Source of the DNA: JAMIFV01 sp035906055 | GTDB lineage: Bacteria > Pseudomonadota > Alphaproteobacteria > Rickettsiales > JABCZZ01 | Direction of reading: 5' to 3' | DNA: 57,041 nucleotides | Assembly: GCA_035906055.1 (NCBI GenBank) | Contig: JAMIFV010000040.1 | Coordinates: forward strand, 1-57,041 | In this document: positions 41,242 to 49,614 of the stretch, one piece after another | How positions within the stretch are numbered: the stretch's first letter is position 1 | Layout: the number at the start of each line of letters is the position of its first letter | The notes under the pieces: generated by a model | Told to the model about the DNA's origin: nothing | The model's input: only the letters and a program-made list of their open reading frames with translations | Databases searched by the model: none | Translations under genes and position numbers: made by a program

Positions 41242-42882
41242 TCAGTGCCCTCCCATTGCGTTGGGGGGTATGACCGGTGTCGGCGAGGCTATGGGGCCCT
41301 TCAACGTGAACTTCACGGTATTGTTCTGCGCCTTGCTTTCGGAACTGGTGATATTGCCGCTCTCATTGATCACGGTCTTGAGTTCTTCCTTCTCCGACAG
41401 CATGCCCGGCAGGTCGGAGGTGCTGACCTCATAATCGGGGAAGGTGGCTTTGATGGCGTCCACCAGTTTCTGCGCGTCCGTTACGAATTTCTCACGGTTC
41501 TCATTGGGCACGAGATTGCTCTCGAACTCCACGGTTACAAAACGTTTATCTTCATCCTTCGCGTTTACCACCGTGTTGGACAACGTCCATTTATAACTGT
41601 TGAGGGTTGTATTGCCGCGGATACCCGTATAGAGCCGCTGAGTGAAGTGCAGCACGTCATAGGACGAGCGGTAGAACGATTTGAAGATATTGGCTACATC
41701 GTAATAGCGGTTGATCTGGACGGGCAGGGCATTCTTTTTCTGGTTCAGGTCTGAAAGCTGCGCCCCCACGTCGCGCTGGTTGTTCTCCAGTTCTTTAATG
41801 GTTGTCGAGGCGTCGTGCCATTGCATGCCGAGCATGCCTGCCCACCCCAGGATGGCAAGCGTGATCACCGTCGTTACGACCTTGGAGAGGGTGGTATACT
41901 TCACCAGCCTGTTGATGCGTGCGGTATAGGTGGTGAAAAGCGGTAAAAGCAGTTTACGCTTTCTGCCGATGTAGCCTGCCAGCACGATATCGCCGAAATG
42001 ATCTTCAGGTTTTGCTACCTCGTCAAGCTGCAGCAGCGCGGCTGCCTCATGCGGGGTGTAGAAGAAGCACTGACCTTTGCGGATGGTCTTGCTGTCGAAT
42101 ACCTGCTTGATCTCGCCGGAAGCAATGATGGTGGCTGTCAGCGCGCTGATGTCCTGCAGGCCCAGTCGTTTGAGGTATTCGAGCGTGTTGAGCATTTCCT
42201 GTTCGATATTTCCCGCGATCACCTCCGGCGTAGGCTCGCCCACCATCTGCGCAAGGCGGGTGAATACCAGCTGGCCATTGCGGAAGACGATCTGCCTGAA
42301 GCCGCCTACCTTGTGATGGCTTATCAGCATGTGCCATTCGGTCGGCTTTGTATCGGGGGCGTTCTTGGTTCCCTGTTCTTTTTCGAGGGCGGCCACCAGC
42401 GGCTGTGCTTCCAGCGGCACCAGCACGATGCCTTTGAAGGGGTTGGGGCGTTCTACGGCGAACTCCACCCATTGCTGCAGCGGCTGTGAATTAGCCAGCG
42501 ACACCATGAGATAGTTCCAGTCCTTGCGGCCTTTCTTGTCACGCCCGAAGATAAGGTAGCCTTTGACGTCGTCACTGGCGAAATCCTTGTTAAGCCTGCG
42601 GCGCACGATCTTGCCCACGTTGAAGGATGATACCGGCGGCAGCGTCTGCTTCACATAGGACTGGTCCATCATGTCCACCAGTATGGTAACCGGGGCGCCC
42701 GGAGCGGAATTCAGCGCATCGTTCAGGGAACGGGTATGTTCCTTTGAGGGGGACTGCGCGAACAGGCGTTTGACCACGTTCCTGCCCTGCATTTGCAGCA
42801 AGATGCCGCCTTCATCGCCGATCATGATGATGAAGGCGCTCTTACCACCCTTTGCCTGTTTTCGTGCCGCACCTTTTTTCAT
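41242..42882 (-). CDS. PilM-PilN-like fusion protein
   Basis: The first 330 residues of this 546-residue protein are soluble, in the position of an actin-like PilM/MshI domain (early MIGDEGGILLQMQGRNVV; mid FRNGQLVFTRLAQM). A single membrane helix follows at about 334-355 (VVTTVITLAILGWAGMLGMQW). Then come a coiled coil (TTIKELENNQRDVGAQLSDL) and a PilN-like periplasmic domain (about 400-520, YTGIRGNTTLNSYKWTLS). PilM and PilN are normally separate proteins that bind each other, so this looks like a natural fusion. The ATP-binding motifs of PilM are not clear. It overlaps the PilC gene by 1 nt. Confidence 0.6.
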   Translation of the reverse strand: MKKGAARKQAKGGKSAFIIMIGDEGGILLQMQGRNVVKRLFAQSPSKEHTRSLNDALNSAPGAPVTILVDMMDQSYVKQTLPPVSSFNVGKIVRRRLNKDFASDDVKGYLIFGRDKKGRKDWNYLMVSLANSQPLQQWVEFAVERPNPFKGIVLVPLEAQPLVAALEKEQGTKNAPDTKPTEWHMLISHHKVGGFRQIVFRNGQLVFTRLAQMVGEPTPEVIAGNIEQEMLNTLEYLKRLGLQDISALTATIIASGEIKQVFDSKTIRKGQCFFYTPHEAAALLQLDEVAKPEDHFGDIVLAGYIGRKRKLLLPLFTTYTARINRLVKYTTLSKVVTTVITLAILGWAGMLGMQWHDASTTIKELENNQRDVGAQLSDLNQKKNALPVQINRYYDVANIFKSFYRSSYDVLHFTQRLYTGIRGNTTLNSYKWTLSNTVVNAKDEDKRFVTVEFESNLVPNENREKFVTDAQKLVDAIKATFPDYEVSTSDLPGMLSEKEELKTVINESGNITSSESKAQNNTVKFTLKGPIASPTPVIPPNAMGGH

Positions 42883-44084
42883 CAGACGTTCATCTTGCTG
42901 AAAGATTGATACAGAGGCCCGAATACGGCGGCGATAACCCAGAATATCAAAGTACCCATTACGATTGTCAGGGCAGGCTGAATCATACCCACTACACCAT
43001 CCACGGCATCATTTACTTCACGGTCGTAGAAGAAGTTAACATTTTCCAATGCTTCTGTCATGTTTCCGCTTTCCTCGCCGATCTTGAACATGCGCACCAC
43101 GAGGTTGGGGAACTGGTTGGAGATACGCATCGAGGCGGTAAGCGAGGTGCCTTCCGACACGCTGCGCGACATTACGTCCACCGATTCCTGCAACACCCTG
43201 TTGGCTACCACGTTCTTGGCGGCCTGCAACGACTCAAGGATATCGATGCCGCTGTTGAACAGCACCGCAAAGAAGTGCGTAAAGCGTGCCATGTTCAGCT
43301 TGCGGCTGACCGCGCCGAACACAGGCATCTTGAGAATAATTCCGTCTACACGGTAGGCGAAATCGGAAGAGAGGCGGTAGAACACTATCAGTGCGGCGAT
43401 GATTGCCACCGGAGCGCCAAGAATGATATACCAGTAGTCAACGAAGGCATGCGATGTGGCGATGAGCGCACGGGTATGCAGCGGGATCTCGAAGCCCTGC
43501 GCCATGATGAAATCGACCAGCTTTGGCACCACGAAGATCATCAGTACCGAGATAACGCCCGACATGATGAGCAGCAGCGCGATAGGATAACGAATGGCCT
43601 TCTTCACTTTGCGGCGCAGGTCGGCGGTCCATTTCAGGTGGTCGGCGATATGCAGGAACGCTTCGGAGAAGTTCCCGGTCTTTTCGCTGGCGCTGATGAG
43701 GCCGATGAACACATCATTGAACACACCGGGATAGTGGCTGAGCGCCTTGGAGAGCACTTCGCCGCCTTTGATGTATTCATACACGCCTGTCATCACGTTT
43801 TTCAGGCGCATGGAATCCGTGGAGTCACGCACGTCGGCGATGGCTTCCAGCAGCGGCACGCCCGCGCGGCCAAGCTGTTCGAGGTGGAGGCACATGATGA
43901 TCATGTCCTGCAGCTTGATGCGACCGGAGGTGCGGCCTTTCTTGTCTTTAAGCGTGCGGTAGGTGATGATCTCAAGGCCGATTTGCTTCAGGCGCTCTTC
44001 GAGATCCACCTCGTTCTCGGCCATGACGACACCGTTGATGGTGCGTCCCAGGTCATTCATGGCAGAGTAACGGTAAGAAGGCAT
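42882..44084 (-). CDS. pilC: Type IV pilus/type II secretion inner membrane protein (PilC/GspF family)
   Basis: This 400-residue platform protein has two T2SSF domains. It starts YRYSAMNDLGRTINGVVMAE. The first domain has LEQLGRAGVPLLEAIADVRD and GVFNDVFIGLISASEKTGNFSEA; the second has FTHFFAVLFNSGIDILESLQAAK and MFKIGEESGNMTEALENV. Membrane helices lie at about 165-190, 215-235 and 365-390. It couples the PilB motor to pilus assembly. It lies 41 nt after pilB. Confidence 0.92.
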   Translation of the reverse strand: MPSYRYSAMNDLGRTINGVVMAENEVDLEERLKQIGLEIITYRTLKDKKGRTSGRIKLQDMIIMCLHLEQLGRAGVPLLEAIADVRDSTDSMRLKNVMTGVYEYIKGGEVLSKALSHYPGVFNDVFIGLISASEKTGNFSEAFLHIADHLKWTADLRRKVKKAIRYPIALLLIMSGVISVLMIFVVPKLVDFIMAQGFEIPLHTRALIATSHAFVDYWYIILGAPVAIIAALIVFYRLSSDFAYRVDGIILKMPVFGAVSRKLNMARFTHFFAVLFNSGIDILESLQAAKNVVANRVLQESVDVMSRSVSEGTSLTASMRISNQFPNLVVRMFKIGEESGNMTEALENVNFFYDREVNDAVDGVVGMIQPALTIVMGTLIFWVIAAVFGPLYQSFSKMNV

Positions 44085-44125
44085 AGGATATATATACTAA
44101 AAAAGTTTGTTTTGCATACGCTTGT

Positions 44126-45907
44126 TTATAGCCGGTCCGTCATGTCGATTGTGTTGATCAGTTCCTGCATGTCTATCACCCCGTTTATCACCTTATCCAC
44201 GCCGTCCATCGCCATGGGGATGAAGCCGTTGTCCAGCAGGTATTCCGTCATCACCGCGCGCGACGCATGCGAGGCGATGAGTTCGTCGAAGTTCTGGTCC
44301 ACACGCATGATCTCGATGATCGCGACCCGGCCTTTATAGCCTTTGCCTTTGCATTTATCGCAGCCCACCGGATCGTAAATGATGAGCGTGCTTTCGTCCT
44401 CATGTCCGAGAATGCGTTTTTCCTCGCGGGTCGCTTCCCTCGGTGCGCGGCAGCTGCCGCACAGCTTGCGCGCAAGGCGCTGCGCCATAGTGCATATGAG
44501 CGAGCCTGCCAGCAGATGCGCCGGTACGCCGATATCGCCAAGCCTGGGGATGGCGCCGAGCGCGTCGTTGGTGTGCAGGGTGGTGTATACCTGGTGGCCG
44601 GTGAGTGCGGCGCGCACGGCCATCAATGCCGTTTCCTCGTCACGCACCTCGCCCACGAAGATGATGTCGGGGTCCTGTCGCATGAGGGATTTGATGCCGT
44701 GATGGAAATCCACCGAGCCTTCGCGCACGCTGGTCTGGCGGATGAGCGGCAACTGGTATTCCACCGGATCTTCCAGCGTCATGATGTTGACGTCCATCGA
44801 GTTGATATAATTGAGGATGGAGTAGAGCGTGGTGGTTTTACCGCTGCCGGTAGGGCCGGTAACGATGATGATGCCTTCAGGCCGCTTGAGCAGCCTTTTG
44901 AGCAGTTTAATATTATGGCTGCTGAAGCCGAGATTCTGTAGCGGCACGAGCGATTTTGTCTTGTCGAGCAGACGCATCACGATGTTTTCGCCGTGCACGG
45001 TCGGCTGCGTCGCAACACGGAAGTCCACCTCGCGGCCCAGCGTATTGTAAGAGATTCGGCCGTCCTGCGGGTTGCGCGTTTCGGCGATATTCATGCCCGA
45101 CATGATCTTGATGCGCACCACGATGGCGTTCCAGTAGTCGCGGTGGAAGCTGCGCACCTGCGTCATCTGGCCGTCGATACGGTAGCGCAGACGCAGGAAC
45201 GCGCCTTCCGGTTCGAAGTGGATGTCGGATGCGCCGGACTTGATAGCGTCCACCAGCAGCGAGTTCACCAGGCGCACGGTGGGGTTTACATACCCCTCCT
45301 GCCTGCCGTCGAGCTTGTTGTTCTCGCGGATGCCCGTCTCGATTTCGCGCAGGATGCCGTCGATCGACATTTCGTACTCGTAATACTGGTCGATAAGCTC
45401 CAGTATCTCGGATTCGGTACAGAACATGGGCACAATCTTGGTGCCCTTGGGGAAATTGCGGCGTACCTGGTCGATGGCCAGTACGTTGAACACGTCAGCC
45501 ATGGCCAGTTCCACCACGCCGTTCTCCAGCGAGATGGGGATAACCTTGTGGCGTGTGGCGAGTTCCTTGGGGATCTGCTTGACCACCGCGATGTCAAGCA
45601 TCGTCGCTTTGGCGTCGAATTTCTGCGTGCCGGTTGATTCGGCCAGCACTTCGCCCAGTGCCGATTCGGTTACGAAGCCGAGTTCCGTAAGGATGACGCC
45701 CAGCAGCTTTTTACTGCGTTTCTGTTCCAGCAGCGCGATCTGCAACTGGTCTTCAGAAATAATGCCCATTTCCAGCAGGCGGTCGCCAATACGCAGGGGT
45801 TTCCTGGCGCCAGTGTCAGCAACGCCTTCAACAGCGGGCATCACAGCAGTGTCTGCCGTAGCGGCAGGCGGCATGGAAGCAGGGGGCTCAGCGGGGATCG
45901 TACTCAT
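44126..45907 (-). CDS. pilB: Type IV pilus assembly ATPase (PilB/MshE/GspE family)
   Basis: This 593-residue extension motor has an N-terminal MshEN-type domain (about 38-190) with the RIGDRLLEMGIISEDQLQIAL and LGVILTELGFV motifs that bind c-di-GMP in MshE. The ATPase core has SGASDIHFEP, Walker A GPTGSGKTT (about 350-358), LEDPVEYQLP, DPDIIFVGEVRDEET and TGHQVYTTLHTNDA. A four-Cys zinc motif follows (CGSC..CDKCKGKGYKGR). The N-terminal domain suggests c-di-GMP control. The first 35 residues are Pro/Ala-rich. It is the first gene of the minus-strand pilus run. Confidence 0.93.
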   Translation of the reverse strand: MSTIPAEPPASMPPAATADTAVMPAVEGVADTGARKPLRIGDRLLEMGIISEDQLQIALLEQKRSKKLLGVILTELGFVTESALGEVLAESTGTQKFDAKATMLDIAVVKQIPKELATRHKVIPISLENGVVELAMADVFNVLAIDQVRRNFPKGTKIVPMFCTESEILELIDQYYEYEMSIDGILREIETGIRENNKLDGRQEGYVNPTVRLVNSLLVDAIKSGASDIHFEPEGAFLRLRYRIDGQMTQVRSFHRDYWNAIVVRIKIMSGMNIAETRNPQDGRISYNTLGREVDFRVATQPTVHGENIVMRLLDKTKSLVPLQNLGFSSHNIKLLKRLLKRPEGIIIVTGPTGSGKTTTLYSILNYINSMDVNIMTLEDPVEYQLPLIRQTSVREGSVDFHHGIKSLMRQDPDIIFVGEVRDEETALMAVRAALTGHQVYTTLHTNDALGAIPRLGDIGVPAHLLAGSLICTMAQRLARKLCGSCRAPREATREEKRILGHEDESTLIIYDPVGCDKCKGKGYKGRVAIIEIMRVDQNFDELIASHASRAVMTEYLLDNGFIPMAMDGVDKVINGVIDMQELINTIDMTDRL

Positions 45908-46002
45908 AAAAATCTATAAATATCAGTATAAAGATTCCTCTACGGTACTCATAGAACGAATAAGTTACGATAAAGTTAATGTTTTGCAAAATAGGCGGGA
46001 TT

Positions 46003-49000
46003 TCAGGAAGCCTGCCCGCGCAGGGAAAGCGCAGTGAGGCAGGCATCCACCCATTGCGCGGTGAGTTTTTCCTGCGTGCTGTTTTGCTGCAGGCGCTGCG
46101 ACAGGAAGGGGAAGGACACGGTGTCCAGGTCCTGATCCTGATTGCGGCAGGAATAGACGTAAGTGATAGCCCCTGTCACCGGGTCTATATGCTGCTGCAG
46201 GCACTGGGCGCATATTTCCTTCATCATGCATTGCATGGGCGAGTTGATGCTGCCGATGGCCTGATGCCCGGGGTTCAGGTAGGGCCTGAGCACCGAGTGG
46301 CGCGCTTTGGCGACGGCCTGCATCATACGGTCGGAACCGATGGCGATGATATGGTTCACGTCCTGCATGGGCAGCGCAATATCTCCCAGCGCGCCCGCCG
46401 CATAGGCGAGCATCGCCTCTACGATATTGCCCTGAAAGGTCTTGTCCGCCGGACGGGAAGGGGCGAGCCTGCCTTCGTCGCAGCACCAGACCACAATGTC
46501 CGCCGCGTCCTCGATCTCCTTCACCTTGTAACGGTCGATCTCTTTTTTATAGCCTGCAAAATACAGCACGCGGCTTCCCTGTTCGCGGGCTGCCTTGCCG
46601 ATGGAGAACAGTACCGCATTGCCCAGCCCCCCGCCTGCCAGCAGCACCGTATCTTTTTTGGCGATGTGCGTTGGCTCTCCGGTCGGGCCCATCAGGATTA
46701 CAGGTTCGCCGGGCTGCAAGTGGCTGCACAGGTCGGACGAGCCGCCCATTTCCAGGACTATGGTGGAAAGCAGTCCCCTCTCGTTATCCACCGACGCGCC
46801 TGTGAGTGCCAATCCCTCCATAGCGAGAGTGGTCTTTATTTCGTGGGGGCTAGCCGCCTCCGCGTGCGGTCCCCGCTCGCTCCCCCGCGTAAATCCCGGA
46901 ACGCCATTGGGATAGGTTGCTTTCAATGCATTGGCTTCAAAATTCTGCAGACGATAGAACTGCCCGGGTTGGAACATGCGCGCGGCAAGTGGTGCCTTGA
47001 TCACTACTTCAACAATAGTCGGGGTGAGGCGGTGCACAGCATGCACAGTAGCGCGCAGCTCAGCGTTGATGTTCTGCAAAAACACATCAGTCGTTTCCTG
47101 TAGTCTAATATTGCGCTTGGCGAGTATGCGCGAAACGACGGGGTAGCCCTGTTTGGCGCTGCCCATGGCTTTGACCACATTGCCCGCAAAGGACGGATGC
47201 AGGTCGCCGAAGAAGCTGAGCGCGCGTCCGTCCGCCTCTTTGGTCATCAGTACATGCGGCACGGCAGGCTTGGCTGACTTTTCGGGTTTTACCGTGTTGC
47301 CGTCCTCATCCACGGCGGTGAAATATTTTTCATGCAGCGTGATACCCGTCTGCTCAGAGGCCAGCACGGTGTTGGGGTGTGTGCCCGCTGCGATAAGCAC
47401 GGCGCGTGCAGGCAATGCAATAGTTGCAGGTTGCAGGTTGCAGGTTGCAATCACGGCCTTGGCATGCCCCCACATATCTGTTTCTACAGATTGTGGTTCC
47501 AGGCCTTCAGCGATAAATATTCCTTCTTCCAGCGCTTTTTCCACTTCCTCATGATTGAGGCGGTACGAAGGAGCATCGGTAAGTTTTTTACGGTAGGCCA
47601 TCGTCACGCCGCCCCAGCTTTTGAGCAGGGCGATGATATCGGGCTCCGGTTTCTTGCGTTCCGCGCGAAGCGCGCGCGCATGGGTTATGAACTCGTCGGC
47701 TATCCCTGCTTCTTCCGCGTTCCATGCCTTACGTACCGAAGCTTCGCCTTTCTGCGCGCAGAGGCTTTCATAACGCGTGAGGAATTTTTCCACCTGCACG
47801 GGGTAATAGGCCAGCGCTTCGGTAGCGGTGTCGATAGCGGTGAGGCCGCCGCCGATAACCACCACGGGCAGGCGCAGTTGCAGATTGGCGATGGAATCGG
47901 CGCGTGCGGCGCCGGTGAGCTGCAATGCCATAAGGAAGTCCGATGCGGTGCGCACGCCGCGCGCGAGGCCGCCGGGCATATCAATAAGTGTGGGTTTGCC
48001 CGCGCCCATGCACAATGCGATATGGTCAAAGCCCATATCCCACGCGGTTTGCGTGGTGAGGGTGGAGCCAAAACGCACGCCGCCGATAAGCGCGAATTGC
48101 CTGCGCCGCTCCAGCAGCAGGCGGATGACGGTGAGGAAATTCTTATCCCAGCGGACGGTGATACCGTATTCCGCCACGCCGCCAAAGCCCATGCCTGCGC
48201 GTTTATCGAGCGACTCGAACAATGCGCAAGCATCACGGATAGGCTCAAATGGCGCGTATGCGCCGCCGGGCAATACGCCGCAAAGCGGGGCGGGCAATGG
48301 CTCAATTTTAAGCCCGTCGATACCGACCACGGTATGGCCGTCATTCATCAAGTGATGCGCGAGCGTGTAGCCCGCCGGGCCCATGCCTGCCACCAGCACG
48401 CGCTTGCCGGAATCGGGCTTTGGCAGCGGGCGGCGCAGGTCCAGCGGATTCCAGCGTGTGAGCAGCGAATAGATCTCGAAACCATAAGGCAAGGCCAGCA
48501 CATCGCGCAGCGAGCGCGTTTCGGCCTGTGGGATATTCACCGGTTCCTGTTTCTGGTAGATACAGGATTTCATACAGTCATTGCAGATACGGTGGCCGGT
48601 GCCCGCGCACATGGGGTTATCCACTACGATCATGGCCAGCGCTCCCAGCGGCACGCCTTCGCTGCGCAGGAAGTTCATTTCTGATATTTTTTCTTCGAGA
48701 GGGCATCCAGCCAATGCGATGCCTTGGCTGTTTTCTTTAAAGGGGGGCACGCTGCCCCCATCCCGGCGTCCGCCGGGACTCCCCTGCGGGGTCGTCGAAG
48801 AAGACTCCTCCGCGTTTCCACGAGAGGGTTTTGCGTCTTTCAATCCTGTAGAGCACGAATCGCGGCCCTGATTATGGCAGAAGATGCAGTAATTGGCTTC
48901 GTCGAGCGATTTTTCCAGTGAGCCGCCGTCATCGGTCAGCGCGAAACCTTCGCGTGCGCGCTCATGGTGACGGGGAATTTTCAGCATCGTCACGCCGTGC

Positions 49001-49608
49001 TGAAGCTCGGTATCCAGCGCGATGAGTTTCAGCGGGTCGATCTTGCGCGGTTGCTTGAACAATATGCCGGATGCATGACGTGCGATGCCTGCTTCGGAAT
49101 ACAACGCCCATGCCGCATATTGCGTTGCAGCATTAAGCTGTGACGCATAGGTTTCACTTTTATCCATCCATTTCATCACCGCGCGGGCAAAGCTGAGTTC
49201 CAGTGCGTGTACGCCATCATTATTCAATGAGAGCAAAGCCAGCAGTGCGTCGCCGTTAAACATTGCCGTCTCTTCGGGCTTCACGGATTTTGCCGCCTTG
49301 CGTTGCACGAACAGGCGCTTGCAGCTATAGAGCGGCGCCAGCGCGAACATGCTTTCCTTGAGCGCCGCTACTTCTGCGCGTATGGCGAACAGCTCACTGA
49401 TGAAATCTTCCAGTCGTGGCGCAATGTCTATCAGTAACTGCGAGGTATCTTTGGCGGGGAGCGCGTCTGGGGTCGCACGCGCGGTGACAAGGCGGTTATG
49501 CAGCGGCGCATCCTGTTCGGCCAAAAGGGTTATGAATGCACTATCCAGCCTTGCCAGCCCGTCACGTGCGTAAAGATCGTCAAAACTGATGCCGAAGCCG
49601 AGTTTCAT
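46003..49608 (-). CDS. Fe-S flavoprotein: GltD-like oxidoreductase fused to a PyrK-like electron transfer module
   Basis: This 1,201-residue protein has an unrecognised helical N-terminal part (1-225), a DPYD-type Fe-S domain (NYCIFCHNQGRDSC at about 235-250, GCPLEEKISEMN, CAGTGHRICNDCMKSC) and a GltD-type FAD/NAD core (GMGPAGYTLAHHLMNDGH near 410; VVVIGGGLTAIDTATE near 590). A C-terminal FNR-like module follows (PGQFYRL; VLLAGGGLGNAVLFS), ending with a 2Fe-2S-type CMMKEICAQC...C set. It probably moves electrons between NAD(P)H and a partner; the substrate is unknown. Repeats interrupt it at about 265-289, 720-729 and perhaps 900-921. The YiiX-like gene ends 6 nt upstream. Confidence 0.85.
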   Translation of the reverse strand: MKLGFGISFDDLYARDGLARLDSAFITLLAEQDAPLHNRLVTARATPDALPAKDTSQLLIDIAPRLEDFISELFAIRAEVAALKESMFALAPLYSCKRLFVQRKAAKSVKPEETAMFNGDALLALLSLNNDGVHALELSFARAVMKWMDKSETYASQLNAATQYAAWALYSEAGIARHASGILFKQPRKIDPLKLIALDTELQHGVTMLKIPRHHERAREGFALTDDGGSLEKSLDEANYCIFCHNQGRDSCSTGLKDAKPSRGNAEESSSTTPQGSPGGRRDGGSVPPFKENSQGIALAGCPLEEKISEMNFLRSEGVPLGALAMIVVDNPMCAGTGHRICNDCMKSCIYQKQEPVNIPQAETRSLRDVLALPYGFEIYSLLTRWNPLDLRRPLPKPDSGKRVLVAGMGPAGYTLAHHLMNDGHTVVGIDGLKIEPLPAPLCGVLPGGAYAPFEPIRDACALFESLDKRAGMGFGGVAEYGITVRWDKNFLTVIRLLLERRRQFALIGGVRFGSTLTTQTAWDMGFDHIALCMGAGKPTLIDMPGGLARGVRTASDFLMALQLTGAARADSIANLQLRLPVVVIGGGLTAIDTATEALAYYPVQVEKFLTRYESLCAQKGEASVRKAWNAEEAGIADEFITHARALRAERKKPEPDIIALLKSWGGVTMAYRKKLTDAPSYRLNHEEVEKALEEGIFIAEGLEPQSVETDMWGHAKAVIATCNLQPATIALPARAVLIAAGTHPNTVLASEQTGITLHEKYFTAVDEDGNTVKPEKSAKPAVPHVLMTKEADGRALSFFGDLHPSFAGNVVKAMGSAKQGYPVVSRILAKRNIRLQETTDVFLQNINAELRATVHAVHRLTPTIVEVVIKAPLAARMFQPGQFYRLQNFEANALKATYPNGVPGFTRGSERGPHAEAASPHEIKTTLAMEGLALTGASVDNERGLLSTIVLEMGGSSDLCSHLQPGEPVILMGPTGEPTHIAKKDTVLLAGGGLGNAVLFSIGKAAREQGSRVLYFAGYKKEIDRYKVKEIEDAADIVVWCCDEGRLAPSRPADKTFQGNIVEAMLAYAAGALGDIALPMQDVNHIIAIGSDRMMQAVAKARHSVLRPYLNPGHQAIGSINSPMQCMMKEICAQCLQQHIDPVTGAITYVYSCRNQDQDLDTVSFPFLSQRLQQNSTQEKLTAQWVDACLTALSLRGQAS
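46846..46911. repeat. Possible second palindromic insertion in the oxidoreductase gene
   Basis: A GC-rich stretch with GGGGGC..GCCCCC-like imperfect symmetry (GTGGGGGCTAGCCGCCTCCG ... CGCTCGCTCCCCCGCG) is translated as a Gly/Arg/Glu/Pro-rich segment. It falls between ANALKA and TLAMEGLALTGA, blocks I expect to be close together in this module. The adjacent GCGTAAATCCCGG resembles GCGCAAATCCCGG at 20696-20708. Less regular than the other copies. Confidence 0.4.
47424..47451. repeat. Heptanucleotide repeat in the oxidoreductase gene
   Basis: Three exact TTGCAGG units and a partial fourth (TTGCAAT) lie in frame, encoding ATCNLQPAT on the minus strand. This is the third distinct heptamer found inside a conserved gene in the window. 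Confidence 0.9.
48742..48814. repeat. Palindromic repeat element inside the oxidoreductase gene
   Basis: The hairpin GGGGGGCACGCTGCCCCC (48742-48759), a second hairpin CCCGGCGTCCGCCGGG (48763-48778), CCCCTGCGGGG, TCGTCG and CTCCTCCGCG follow in order. The first 20 nt are identical to the carB copy. It is translated on the minus strand as the Ser/Thr/Gly/Pro-rich peptide EESSSTTPQGSPGGRRDGGS between the Fe-S cysteine motifs. Confidence 0.85.
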
Positions 49609-49614
49609 GCGTGG

